Shown here one piece after another: positions 7,615 to 16,639 of a stretch of 64,000 bases of DNA. Each line of letters starts with the position of its first letter. Within the stretch, counting starts at the first letter, position 1. Source of the stretch: Thalassolituus maritimus. GTDB lineage: Bacteria > Pseudomonadota > Gammaproteobacteria > Pseudomonadales > Oceanobacteraceae. Under the pieces are notes generated by a model. The model was not told where the DNA came from and ran no database searches. It worked only from the letters and a program-made list of their open reading frames with translations. Location of the stretch: contig NZ_FTOH01000002.1 of assembly GCF_900156675.1 (NCBI RefSeq), forward strand, positions 372,001 through 436,000, read 5' to 3'. The position numbers and the translations under genes are program-made.

Positions 7615-10600
7615 TCAGCGCATCAGCTTAGGTGCATTCGCCTCCAGCGAACTGGTGCGCATCAGCTCAGTGGCAATGCTGTAGTCGATATCATTGATAT
7701 CGACGGTACCCATTACTTCGTCGTAATCCATATCGATGAAGGCCGTTGTTTCCAGCATCAGTGCGTACTGACTGTCCGGCAGCATGGTGTCGGTCATGCC
7801 GGATGGCAACGACGGCAGGGTGACCGTGCTCTCTCCCGCGGGCAAGTGAATCGCCCAGGCGGTCTGATAGCCGGCACTCGCCTGAGAGGTTTTCAATCGC
7901 AGTGTCGTCAGGTCGCTGTAGCCATTAATACGGTCACGCACCGGCGTCCAGCTGATTGTCGGGTTGTCACTGCTGTCGTTCTGGCTCTCCATGATTGGAC
8001 GATAGGCAATGCCGCTCGCCACGGAAAATTCAGCAATGTTACCGCTGCGGTCAAGTACATCGCCGGGCTGCCAGTACTCCCAGGTTTCGGTATATGCCGT
8101 GCTTGTCAGCCGGGCTTCTGGCAGGTCTATGTCGGCACCGGGCAGTTGCACAGGCGAGCCCAGTGTCAGGAAACCACCCAGGTTGACCAGACCATTGCTG
8201 GATACTGCGACTGTCACCAGATCTGTCGCGGTGAAGCTGATGGACAGCTGTTCGCGATCAGCGACGATCGGATTTTCGCCTGCAGGAATGGTGGTGAAGG
8301 TCTGGCTACCCAGATCTTCTGCGCTGGTCACCACGCCGCTCTCGACTTTGAAAGCCCACAGATTTCCAGTGACTTCCGTGCCAACCGGAACATCGAAGTA
8401 GAGGTCTTGGTAGTAATAGTTGGCTTCGTAGGAGGTCAGGAAGAAGCGATCAACCTCGTGCACAGGCCGATGGTTATCATCGAGCAGCGCCAGGACATAG
8501 CTTTCGCCCGTATTGTTATAGAAAGGTACGTAAGAGCGATCTGCTGCCACGCCAAGCTGGTCAAGCTCAGAGTACAGGGTGATATCCTGCCCCGGAACAA
8601 CGCAGTAGAAGCTCTCGTAGCCGTAGCCGTCATTGAATACGTGCACATTCTGAGTGCCCGACAGCCCCGTGAATGAAGCGATGCCAGACGCATCCGTTGT
8701 GACCGTGGCATCGTTGTCGTTCAGCATTACGATAGCCCCTGCGATTGCTGCGCCGTTGGCGTCGCGCACCATCACAGAGATATCTCCGCTACCAGCAACG
8801 ACATCCGCACATGTGGCCGGGATAAAGCCTGCGTTTGATGCCAGCAACTCAGTGCCATAATTGAGAAGATAGATTGCACTGACGATGTAGCGGTCGTCTG
8901 TGGTATTCCAGATGCCATCACTGCCCCAGTATTCACTGGCGGACATCACCAGCTCGCCTGCCGCGTTGTACTCACTGAGCGAGTAATAACTGAAATCATC
9001 GTCCGTTTTCCAGATGCCGTCTGCGCCGGGGCTGTAGGCGCTGCTTTCGCGCACAATCAGACCGTCCGAATTGCGCTCTGTGTAGGTGACATTGGTGATC
9101 TCTCCCGCAGCATCGAACCCGGTGGTAAACAGCGGGTTGCCGTAAGCGTCTTCGTCGATCTCGCGATAGCCAGCAAGGACGAACGCGCCGGAATCATTGA
9201 GCACAAATTCCTCAATGCGGTAAGACGTTGATGACAGTTCGGTGTACTCAATATAGAACAGCAGGGTGTTATTGATGTCGTAGCGCTCGCTTACGATCAG
9301 GCGACTACCATCATAGGTCTCGATGATGTAACCACTGCGTACGTCATCGTCGGTAAACCATATAGCATCCGGCCCCGGTTGATTGTACTGGTCGTAGCCT
9401 GTGTCTGTGGCGATAGAGTATGGCCAAGCCAGAGTGTCGTCTTCCGTCAGAGGAATATCATCGTTACCGAACGCGGTTGTGCCGACGTCGAGACTGTTGG
9501 AGAAATCCGCAGAATACACTTTGTAGCGATAGATCTGACTGTCGCTGAATGCCGGGGCGTTCGGATCGCGCGCGGGGTCATAGTAAAACTGCTTAAGCAC
9601 ACGCCCCTCGGTATCGCGTTCGTACTTCAAGTAGTTGTACGAGGCTGTCGGTAGGTCGTCCGAGGTAAACCAGAGGCCGTCCGCGCCTTTGCTGCTGAAA
9701 TCCGCACGCTCAAGCTCGTTGTTGGCGTCGTCATACATCCGGTAGCTGTAACCGTAGATATTGTCGTCGCCGCTCAGCCATTTTCCGTCCGGGCCAATAC
9801 CGTTCACTGGTGCGGTAATCCTGACGGTGCCGGTATCGGTTCCCTTGGTCAGTGACAGGGTGCCGCTGGCAAAGTCATCCGCAGTGAACCATTCGCCATC
9901 GAAGCCCGGGCCTCTGTGATTGGCAATAATCAGTAGATCGCCGTCTTCGTTATAGCCGTAGTAACTGTAACCGTTGGCGTAGTCGTCGGCAGTGAACCAG
10001 GTGGCATCACTACCGGCTAGGGTATAGTTTGCTGCATACAGCGGCTGGTAGTTATCGCCCAGTAACTGCTGGACGTGAGTGTCGACGACGTCGTCATCGG
10101 TAAACCAGATGCCATCCTCGCCCTCATCGTCGTATACGGCGGTGACGGTCTGAGGAATGCTAAGGTCAGTGGTGACGGTGACATAGCTGTCCACTACGTC
10201 ATCACTGGTGAACCATATTTCATCCGCACCGCTGCCTTTGTAGTTGACGACCTGGCCGCGATTGCCTTCCCCATCGATAACGATTATCTGGTAACCAAGA
10301 ATACATCCCGGAGAGTCATCTTCGGTAAAGGCAACGCCATCCTGGCCTGGGTCCAGACACGGTAGGCTCAGAATCGCGCCTTCGCTGGCGCCTTCAAATT
10401 CAAGAGGGCTTTCCTGCGAAATGACCACCGCGCCACCATTGCTGCTTGCTGCGATATCGTCTTCGGTATACCACACGCCATCCTGTCCGGGATGATCAAA
10501 GCCATACGACACGCCCAGGTATCCAAAAGGCGAAATGGTATAGCTCATGATGAAGTCATCGCTGGTGTCGGCGACGGCATCGGCGCCCATGCTTACAGTG

Positions 10601-12363
10601 GTGACTCTCAACCAGTCATGGGTCGCCGTTGTTTCTGTAATTTGGTAACTATTGCCAGTCGTAATATTGTCGATCGTTCGAGTGAGCTCGTCAGGAATCG
10701 GTGCAAATATCGCGTCATGTTGTTGTGCCGCCAGCTGAGCATACAAGCTGGCAATATTGCTTGATGGATCAATCGGCGATGCCTGTGGAGCAATGGGCGT
10801 GAAGCCTGCGGGCAGTTCAGGGTCGAGATTCAGGCCAGAAAAATCGTAGAGTGCCTCGCCTGGAGTCGGTGGTGGCGTCACTACTTCGTCTTCGCAGGTG
10901 ATGGCGACGTTGCTGACATTGCCGGTTAATGTGCCACTGCCGTTGCTTATGGTGCAGGTCTGGCCCGATGGCGCCGAGTTGATGCTGAGTGTCCAGGCGC
11001 TGCCACTGGCCATGGCATCAGTGAAGGTCACTGCACCGTTAGTCGCACCGCCATCGTTGAAGAATACACCGTCTTTGTACAGTTCCCAGATCACGCTGCC
11101 AGAAGCGCCTGAGGCCGTGCCGCTGATGCTGTACGTGGTGGGGCCGACAACGATGTCCGAACAGGTGATAGAGACAGTCGTCACATTGGCGGTCAGGGAG
11201 CCGTTGCCATTGTTGATCGCACAGGTCTGACCGGAAGGCGCGGATTCAATCACCACGGACCAGTCACTGCCGGCGTCCATTGCAGAGGTAAAGGACACAT
11301 CGCCATTGCCACTACCGCCATCATTGAAAAATACGCCGTCTTTGCGCAGTTCCCAGATCACGCTGCCAGAAGCACCTGAGACCGTGCCGCTGATGCTGTA
11401 CGTGGTGGGAGCAACCACTTCATCGCTACAGGTGATGGAGACGGTGTCGACATCGGCCGATAGCGTACCACTCCCGTCTGTGACCATGCAGGTCTGACCT
11501 GCGGGCGGTGTATTGATGACGACATTCCAGATGCTGCCTTCTTCGATACCCTGATCAGGTGAAAAGAGGACGGAGCCGTTGCTATTACCACCATCACGCA
11601 CAATGCCGCCGGCGACGCGGGTCTCCCAGATAACAGTGCCGGTTGCCCCTGATATAGTGCCTGAAATACTGAACATTTCTGCCGGAGGTGGTGCAGGCAG
11701 GTTCGTCAGATTGCCGTCTTTGACCAGCGTAACCAGCGCATCATAGTCGGCAATGTCAGGATCGTTGTCGATGGCGTCACCGATGTCATCGAGCAGGCCA
11801 TCCCAGCCCGAGCCGTCGGCTGCAAACGGCGTGGTCAGGGGGTTGCCTGTTGCTGGGATAGTGAATCCTTTGTCAGCAAACGAATTCAGCAGATCAGTGG
11901 ACGCTGTTGAGGTATCCACCGCGGTTCCGTTGAAGTTCGCAAACCAGTCGGCGGGGCTCTGGCCGGTCGCTTTGGCCATAATCAGGTCGGTAAGCGGTGT
12001 GATATTCACCGTGCCTGCGGCCGTCGCATAACTGTGTAAGGTCACAGGCGGATTGCCACCGGTGACTTGCAGTGCGCAGGGCATCGCCCCATTGGCGACT
12101 TCGCCCGACCAGTTGCCGTTGGCGTCGGTGGTGACGGATTCAGTAAAGGTGCTGCCGTCAGCGCAAATCGCGGTGACGGTACCATCGGTAATGGCGGCGC
12201 CGATGGCGGCGGTACCGGTCAGAGACTGTGTCGTCGCCGGAGCCTCTGGTGTTGGGGTGGAGGGGGTGGGTTGAGGGTCGGATGCCCCTGAACTGGACGA
12301 GTCGCTGCAGCCGGTGATTAACACCGCACTGAGGAGGGCTCCAGAGAGAGTAAGACGGTCCAT
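7615..12363 (-). CDS. large repeat-containing surface lipoprotein
   Basis: A 1582-residue predicted lipoprotein. I choose the ATG at 12363, behind GAGGCAG, because it gives a lipoprotein signal with lipobox LITGC and a Ser-rich linker; the frame is open 22 codons further. Order of parts: linker; an Ig-like/carboxypeptidase-regulatory-type domain; three copies of an ~85-residue SISG...CSD module; a long region with about 13 copies of a G-x-DG-x-W-F-T-x-DD motif; a second regulatory-like domain (ANGAAIAGAIVMLNDND); and an unknown C-terminal domain. The aspartate-rich motif suggests calcium binding or a propeller-like fold, but this is inference. It lies downstream of the histidine kinase gene and has its own C/G-rich dyad upstream. 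Function unknown. Confidence 0.85.
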   Translation of the reverse strand: MDRLTLSGALLSAVLITGCSDSSSSGASDPQPTPSTPTPEAPATTQSLTGTAAIGAAITDGTVTAICADGSTFTESVTTDANGNWSGEVANGAMPCALQVTGGNPPVTLHSYATAAGTVNITPLTDLIMAKATGQSPADWFANFNGTAVDTSTASTDLLNSFADKGFTIPATGNPLTTPFAADGSGWDGLLDDIGDAIDNDPDIADYDALVTLVKDGNLTNLPAPPPAEMFSISGTISGATGTVIWETRVAGGIVRDGGNSNGSVLFSPDQGIEEGSIWNVVINTPPAGQTCMVTDGSGTLSADVDTVSITCSDEVVAPTTYSISGTVSGASGSVIWELRKDGVFFNDGGSGNGDVSFTSAMDAGSDWSVVIESAPSGQTCAINNGNGSLTANVTTVSITCSDIVVGPTTYSISGTASGASGSVIWELYKDGVFFNDGGATNGAVTFTDAMASGSAWTLSINSAPSGQTCTISNGSGTLTGNVSNVAITCEDEVVTPPPTPGEALYDFSGLNLDPELPAGFTPIAPQASPIDPSSNIASLYAQLAAQQHDAIFAPIPDELTRTIDNITTGNSYQITETTATHDWLRVTTVSMGADAVADTSDDFIMSYTISPFGYLGVSYGFDHPGQDGVWYTEDDIAASSNGGAVVISQESPLEFEGASEGAILSLPCLDPGQDGVAFTEDDSPGCILGYQIIVIDGEGNRGQVVNYKGSGADEIWFTSDDVVDSYVTVTTDLSIPQTVTAVYDDEGEDGIWFTDDDVVDTHVQQLLGDNYQPLYAANYTLAGSDATWFTADDYANGYSYYGYNEDGDLLIIANHRGPGFDGEWFTADDFASGTLSLTKGTDTGTVRITAPVNGIGPDGKWLSGDDNIYGYSYRMYDDANNELERADFSSKGADGLWFTSDDLPTASYNYLKYERDTEGRVLKQFYYDPARDPNAPAFSDSQIYRYKVYSADFSNSLDVGTTAFGNDDIPLTEDDTLAWPYSIATDTGYDQYNQPGPDAIWFTDDDVRSGYIIETYDGSRLIVSERYDINNTLLFYIEYTELSSTSYRIEEFVLNDSGAFVLAGYREIDEDAYGNPLFTTGFDAAGEITNVTYTERNSDGLIVRESSAYSPGADGIWKTDDDFSYYSLSEYNAAGELVMSASEYWGSDGIWNTTDDRYIVSAIYLLNYGTELLASNAGFIPATCADVVAGSGDISVMVRDANGAAIAGAIVMLNDNDATVTTDASGIASFTGLSGTQNVHVFNDGYGYESFYCVVPGQDITLYSELDQLGVAADRSYVPFYNNTGESYVLALLDDNHRPVHEVDRFFLTSYEANYYYQDLYFDVPVGTEVTGNLWAFKVESGVVTSAEDLGSQTFTTIPAGENPIVADREQLSISFTATDLVTVAVSSNGLVNLGGFLTLGSPVQLPGADIDLPEARLTSTAYTETWEYWQPGDVLDRSGNIAEFSVASGIAYRPIMESQNDSSDNPTISWTPVRDRINGYSDLTTLRLKTSQASAGYQTAWAIHLPAGESTVTLPSLPSGMTDTMLPDSQYALMLETTAFIDMDYDEVMGTVDINDIDYSIATELMRTSSLEANAPKLMR
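8889..10590 (-). repeat. about 13 copies of a G-x-DG-x-W-F-T-x-DD protein repeat
   Basis: Within the large lipoprotein, units such as GADGLWFTSDD, GPDAIWFTDDD, GEDGIWFTDDD and GSDGIWNTTDD recur every 25-70 residues. Two copies are degenerate (GADAVADTSDD, GNDDIPLTEDD). The units are usually followed by a Tyr-rich beta-strand-like segment. I do not recognise a named family. Confidence 0.8.
10880..11675 (-). repeat. three tandem ~85-residue SISG...CSD modules
   Basis: Three consecutive copies inside the large lipoprotein, each starting SISGT(I/V/A)SGA(T/S)G and ending with SGQTC or AGQTC ... ITC(S/E)D. Each has two cysteines about 25 residues apart, able to form a disulfide. Copies 2 and 3 are closely similar at DNA level (shared strings such as gccgctgatgctgtacgtgg), which points to recent duplication. 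Confidence 0.85.
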
Positions 12364-12428
12364 AAAATCTGCCTCGAAAGGGTGGTAGTCAGAGGCAGGA
12401 AAATATCCGCAGTGGACATTTTTGGGCA

Positions 12429-12461
12429 CCCTTCTTTAGGGGGGCACACTTTAGGGGGGCA
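12429..12461 (-). promoter_or_regulatory. C/G-rich dyad with repeated TAAA element upstream of the repeat lipoprotein
   Basis: On the coding (minus) strand: CCCCCC-TAAAGAA-GGG (12444-12429), and a second TGCCCCCCTAAA just upstream (12461-12450), 15 bp apart. The site is about 65-100 bp before the ATG at 12363. The same C5-N7-G3+ pattern occurs upstream of the other lipoprotein (15467-15483) and in the kinase/regulator promoter region (14662-14677). A response-regulator operator is inferred. Confidence 0.5.
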
Positions 12462-12499
12462 GTTCTGACAGGGCTCTATCAGGACTCGCTGTGTCCGGT

Positions 12500-14650
12500 T
12501 TACGACGCTTCGGGAGGCATAACGTCGATCGGTATGTCCAACTGAACGGTCCAGATGGTGTCACTTTTATCGTGGTGCGTACGGAAGGTGGCCCGCCCAC
12601 GAATCTGCTCCATGCGCTGGTGGATATTGCGCATGCCCTCGCCCTCTCCTGCGCCTTCAGGGGCGTTGGAAGTCGGCTGGAATGGGTTGCTGACGGTCAG
12701 TATCAGATAGCCTTCCTGTTGCCCGACGCAGACTGAAATGTCAGGGTGGCTCATATTTCGGATGGCATTGCTGAAGGCCTCACGCAGTGCCCGGCCGGTT
12801 TGCATAATTGCGCCAGCACTGAGGCGGGCATGAGAGTGCGATTGTTGCCAATTCAGGTGTACGCCGTGGTCTTCGCAGCGCGTTATTGCCTCGTCGTGCC
12901 AACGCATCAGAGTCTGTTGTAACCCTTCTCCCTGCTCACGGGTGTTGTACAGCAGAATACGCAGGTCATTGATCGCCTCGCGGACCAGCGGCTTATTATC
13001 GGGTTGACTGCGGTGCAGCAAACGCAACAACTTAGCACCCAGATCATCGTGTAAGTCCTGGCGTATCCGCTGACGTTCCTCACGGGCACCGTCTGCTCGG
13101 GCGGACAGGCTGTCGGTAATGAGTGTGTCCAGTGCCACGATCATGCGGGCGATATTGAGATCGGCGGCTTTAAATTGATGGCGACCTTCCGCTGGGTGAA
13201 GTAAACGGATGCATTGCCCGTCGGGGCCCGATACCACCATTTCCGTACCGCGATTGAACACGCCGTTTCTGGCATTATCACGACTCAGCTCGAGCTTGAG
13301 CGGACGGAAAACAGCCGACAAAGCATTTTTTAACCGTAACTCTGATTGCTGAGTCTGGTTACTGTCCATGCGTTGACGGAGCAGTTCCGGTACTGACAGT
13401 GTCAGCCACTCTTCCAGGTAGTTGCCTTTGCGTTCAAAGAATCGCTTCCAGGCCCATTGGCGAACCGGAAAATACAACCAGCCAACGATGCCCATCGCCA
13501 CCACCAGACTAGCCTCTTGTGAAAGCCCGACCACCGAGGCCAGCAGCAGATCCACCATAAGGATCGTCAGACCACCGAGGAACCAACCCCAGAGTCGATA
13601 AGACCAGCGCTCAATATCAAACATCCGATGGCGGGTGATGCCGATCATAATTCCGGCATAAATGAACACCACGCTGACCAGCAGGACGCTCTGTGGGATG
13701 GGTGCGTATAGCTTCAGTATTGCCGGAACGGTGATCGCCACCAACATAAACAGAATCCAGCGTAATACGGCGCGATTTTTCGGGTTGTCTGCGTTGCTGC
13801 GCCATTGACTGACCATTCCCACGAGCGGTATCAGCAGCAATAAAGAAAAGGGTAGATAAATGGTGATTGCAAGATGATCATGAACCGGAATCGCCGCCAG
13901 AGAGATCAGCAGAAGCGGAAATAAGGCCAACAGCGTATTCAGTCCAGGCGATAACAGAACCCGCGGATAATTCCAGAACAGCAAGGCGAGGCCAGACATA
14001 AAAAGGTAACTACTGAACGTGTTCAGGAGTGATAACGCGCGAAACAGAGATTCATCTATAAATAACTCACGGGATGAATACAGCCCGGCACTGATCAGAG
14101 CAAAAAAATAGCCAAACCCAGAAATAATAAAACCGTATTTTCCGGGGCTGACGTCACCGGGCAACCACACCAGAATACAGATAATCAGGGCGGCAAGCCC
14201 AGCACACATCTGCACCCAGAACGAAAAAGGGAGCGCGGTGATGGTGGCGTCTCTGGCCTGTAACGGATAGCTGCCCAACTCCGTGTGCAGCGTCAGGCGA
14301 CTCTGCTTGAGGGCGGTCGTCAATACGCCTATGTCGTGCATCAGTGTGCGCATCTCTGTGTGCGTCTCTAGGACGTCGGGTTCTTCTATGATAAGACGAA
14401 CATCGCCAGGGTAATCGGCCTGATCCGCCGCACCGGTACTAAACGCCAGCACCTCCTCGGCGCTGTATTCACTGGTGTCAGATCCGTGGTCGGTGATGTT
14501 GCCGTTCGGTATCAAAGCCACGAGGTGGTTGTCGGATGCAACAAACTCAAGCCCTGTCCGCGGTATGGACAAAGCCACACCAATGACCAGCAGAGCGAGC
14601 AGGACGGGGACAGCAATTCCAATAAAAATCCGTGTATTCAGCGACTGCAT
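12500..14650 (-). CDS. membrane sensor histidine kinase (NarL/DesK class)
   Basis: A 716-residue inner-membrane kinase. One N-terminal helix and a ~110-residue periplasmic region are followed by about eight to ten helices (residues ~140-400), resembling 7TM-type sensor kinases. The cytoplasmic part has the HisKA_3-type H-box RIRQDLHDDLGAKLL (His near residue 530), an N-box EAFSNAIRN and a G-box GEGEGMRNIHQRM. HisKA_3 kinases pair with LuxR/NarL-type regulators, and such a regulator gene is divergent at 14773. The stimulus is unknown. A C/G-rich dyad lies 11 bp upstream of its start, which suggests autoregulation. Confidence 0.9.
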   Translation of the reverse strand: MQSLNTRIFIGIAVPVLLALLVIGVALSIPRTGLEFVASDNHLVALIPNGNITDHGSDTSEYSAEEVLAFSTGAADQADYPGDVRLIIEEPDVLETHTEMRTLMHDIGVLTTALKQSRLTLHTELGSYPLQARDATITALPFSFWVQMCAGLAALIICILVWLPGDVSPGKYGFIISGFGYFFALISAGLYSSRELFIDESLFRALSLLNTFSSYLFMSGLALLFWNYPRVLLSPGLNTLLALFPLLLISLAAIPVHDHLAITIYLPFSLLLLIPLVGMVSQWRSNADNPKNRAVLRWILFMLVAITVPAILKLYAPIPQSVLLVSVVFIYAGIMIGITRHRMFDIERWSYRLWGWFLGGLTILMVDLLLASVVGLSQEASLVVAMGIVGWLYFPVRQWAWKRFFERKGNYLEEWLTLSVPELLRQRMDSNQTQQSELRLKNALSAVFRPLKLELSRDNARNGVFNRGTEMVVSGPDGQCIRLLHPAEGRHQFKAADLNIARMIVALDTLITDSLSARADGAREERQRIRQDLHDDLGAKLLRLLHRSQPDNKPLVREAINDLRILLYNTREQGEGLQQTLMRWHDEAITRCEDHGVHLNWQQSHSHARLSAGAIMQTGRALREAFSNAIRNMSHPDISVCVGQQEGYLILTVSNPFQPTSNAPEGAGEGEGMRNIHQRMEQIRGRATFRTHHDKSDTIWTVQLDIPIDVMPPEAS

Positions 14651-14661
14651 ACCTGCTTCTT

Positions 14662-14677
14662 CCCCCAGATTGAGGGG
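14662..14677. promoter_or_regulatory. CCCCC-N7-GGGG dyad in the kinase/regulator divergent promoter
   Basis: CCCCC (14662-14666), AGATTGA, GGGG (14674-14677), located in the 122-bp divergent region between the kinase start (14650) and the regulator start (14773). It has the same spacing as the dyads upstream of both neighbouring lipoprotein genes. Confidence 0.45.
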
Positions 14678-14772
14678 TTATCCCCGTGTTATGAATATGT
14701 GATGATTCCTTATTCTGATCGCCCTGACGTTGCTGGGCAATAGGACATAGCGGACGTTTTTAAGGTGCCTGG

Positions 14773-15423
14773 ATGAAAACCATACTGATCGTTGAAGACT
14801 TGCCTGAGGTTTCGGCCTGGCTTATGTCATTGGTTTGTCGTGTGTTCCCCGACGCAGATATAGAACAGGCACATGACTACGCGACTGCCTGTCATCGACT
14901 CACGAGTACTGGACCAGATACGTTGCCTGATCTGGCTCTCATTGATCTTGGGTTGCCCGATGGTGACGGCACAGAACTTATTCAGCATCTGAAAGCAGCA
15001 CGCCCGGACGCGTACTGTGTGGTTACGACAATTTTCGACGATGCGCAGCATCTGTTCCCTGCACTGCGTGCCGGTGCGGATGGTTACTTATTGAAGGATG
15101 AGGACGAACAGGAATTTCTGCGAGCACTCGAAGGTATAATTCACGGACGGCCCCCTTTATCGCCTTCCGTTGCGCAGATGATGTTGCAGCAATTCAGGCC
15201 AGCGCAAATGGACGTCCCATTGACGGGGCGCGAAGAAGACGTACTGGTTTTGATTGCGAATGGCTACAGCGTCAGGATGGCTGCCGAGTCATTGGGTATC
15301 TCGACGAATACAGCATCCGGCTATTTAAAAGCTCTGTATCAGAAGCTTCATGTGAATAACCGCGCGGAAGCGACAATAAAAGCAGTAAAGATGGGGTTGG
15401 TGCTGCCGTCAGATAAGGTCTGA
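14773..15423 (+). CDS. LuxR/NarL-family response regulator
   Basis: A 216-residue two-component regulator. N-terminal receiver domain with acidic pocket (VED at 7-9), probable phospho-acceptor D58 in ALIDLGLPDGDG, and conserved lysine in YLLKDE. The C-terminal LuxR-type helix-turn-helix begins PLTGREEDVLVLIANGYS and includes AAESLGISTNTASGYLKAL. It is divergent from its likely partner kinase. Likely targets are the flanking lipoprotein genes, inferred from the shared dyad and not proved. Confidence 0.93.
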   Translation: MKTILIVEDLPEVSAWLMSLVCRVFPDADIEQAHDYATACHRLTSTGPDTLPDLALIDLGLPDGDGTELIQHLKAARPDAYCVVTTIFDDAQHLFPALRAGADGYLLKDEDEQEFLRALEGIIHGRPPLSPSVAQMMLQQFRPAQMDVPLTGREEDVLVLIANGYSVRMAAESLGISTNTASGYLKALYQKLHVNNRAEATIKAVKMGLVLPSDKV

Positions 15424-15466
15424 TTATTTTCTTTTTTCTGTTACCCGAATTTATCCAATTCGCCCC

Positions 15467-15483
15467 CCCCCTAAAAGAGGGGG
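15467..15483 (+). promoter_or_regulatory. CCCCC-TAAAAGA-GGGGG dyad upstream of the lipoprotein gene
   Basis: Perfect 5-bp C/G arms with a 7-bp centre, inside a run of nine C. It lies 54-71 bp before the ATG at 15538. The centre resembles the TAAAGAA centre of the site at 12429-12444. It could also fold as a hairpin, but no T-run follows, so a terminator for the upstream regulator gene is less likely. Confidence 0.5.
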
Positions 15484-15537
15484 TCATGAGAAGAGTGCTT
15501 CTCTCTAAAATGGACCCTCCAACCTAGGGAGAGCACA

Positions 15538-16533
15538 ATGAAAAAATTATTCTTACCCGTGATAGCAATGGCACTGGTTCTTGGCGGTTGCGCCAGTGTG
15601 GGGGGCGGTACGGCAAAGTCCCGTCTTGAAACCCACAAGCTGGATGCCATGGACGGAAAAAAAGACGTCTACATCGGTAGTCTCGGTGTGACCTTCGTCA
15701 CTGAAGATTCGAGCTCATCGAAAGCAACCAGCCCGATGATCCGCCACGGGGCATCGGATTACGCCAATGCCCATCTGCGCGCAAAGCTCTCAGGGGTGCC
15801 TGAAACGACCATGCAGGCTATTACCGATCAGGTCTATGCCGATTTGGTGAGTAAGTTGCAGGCGCAGGGCTACACCGTACGTAATTACGCTGACCTGAGT
15901 AAGAACAAGCGCTGGAATAAAATCGACAAGCTGGAGTCGCCGTATCTACCGACGGGTATGTCGGCGTTTCGAGGTGGTTTGAACAAAGATTGGCCTACCT
16001 ATTCACCGACAGGCATGGACCTGATTTATGCACAGAAAATAGCGAACACATTTGCTATTGGCGAGGTAGCTGATGAAATCGGTGTGCCAGTTCTGGCGGC
16101 AAACTATACGGTGCATTTTGCCTATTTTGATGATGATGCCGACTACAAAGTGGAATACGGGAAAGGTGCTCTGGGACAGGATCGTCGTACCTTAAGTGCG
16201 TCGGTAGCACTAGGACAGGGCATCCAGGTTACCTCTGGCTCGGGACTGTATTTCGCCAATGAAGGTGCAGGAAGCTTCGCCGACAACGGTTATATTCGTT
16301 TAAAAGATCCGATCATTGTTGCAGGTGCGTACGGTGAAAATGAAGACACAACATCTGGTGCGACTAAGGCCGTAAATGCGTTCAGTTCACTACTTGGGAT
16401 GGTCAGCGGCCGCTCCTCTTCCACCACCGAAATTACCGTAAATGCTGTACCTGAGTATTATCAGGAAGGTGCCTTGAAAGTACTGACAGCGGCAAACGAA
16501 CGCATTGTTAATAAACTGGCGGTAGAAAAATAA
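15538..16533 (+). CDS. predicted lipoprotein of unknown function
   Basis: A 331-residue protein with a lipoprotein signal (LVLGGC lipobox, Cys near residue 18). The ATG at 15538 is preceded by AGGGAGAG. The mature part is mixed alpha/beta with no motif I recognise; a C-terminal segment (VNAVPEYYQEGALKVL) looks structured. It follows the response regulator on the same strand with a 114-bp gap that carries the C/G-rich dyad, so it probably has its own promoter and belongs to the two-component regulon. Confidence 0.8.
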   Translation: MKKLFLPVIAMALVLGGCASVGGGTAKSRLETHKLDAMDGKKDVYIGSLGVTFVTEDSSSSKATSPMIRHGASDYANAHLRAKLSGVPETTMQAITDQVYADLVSKLQAQGYTVRNYADLSKNKRWNKIDKLESPYLPTGMSAFRGGLNKDWPTYSPTGMDLIYAQKIANTFAIGEVADEIGVPVLAANYTVHFAYFDDDADYKVEYGKGALGQDRRTLSASVALGQGIQVTSGSGLYFANEGAGSFADNGYIRLKDPIIVAGAYGENEDTTSGATKAVNAFSSLLGMVSGRSSSTTEITVNAVPEYYQEGALKVLTAANERIVNKLAVEK

Positions 16534-16559
16534 GAGAAGATTTCTCTGAATTTAGTACG

Positions 16560-16589
16560 TAAAAGTCAGGAGTTAAGCTCCTGACTTTC
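16560..16589. terminator. hairpin between lipoprotein gene and gdhA
   Basis: Stem AAAGTCAGGAG/CTCCTGACTTT (16562-16572 with 16578-16588), loop TTAAG. The T-runs are short on both strands. It lies between convergent genes and may terminate both, with moderate strength. Confidence 0.6.
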
Positions 16590-16639
16590 CCAGCTGCTAT
16601 TGTGTTGAAAGCTCCCGCTGCGAAGTGAGCATCTTTCGA

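Noticed and set aside
7534-8676. A 380-codon open frame on the plus strand
   Set aside because: It lies opposite the repeat lipoprotein gene, has no family resemblance, and its Cys/His/Arg-rich, low-hydrophobic composition is that of an antisense shadow.
15463-15483. C/G-rich hairpin as a terminator of the response regulator gene
   Set aside because: No T-run follows it, and the same spaced dyad occurs in two other promoter regions, so a regulatory site fits better.
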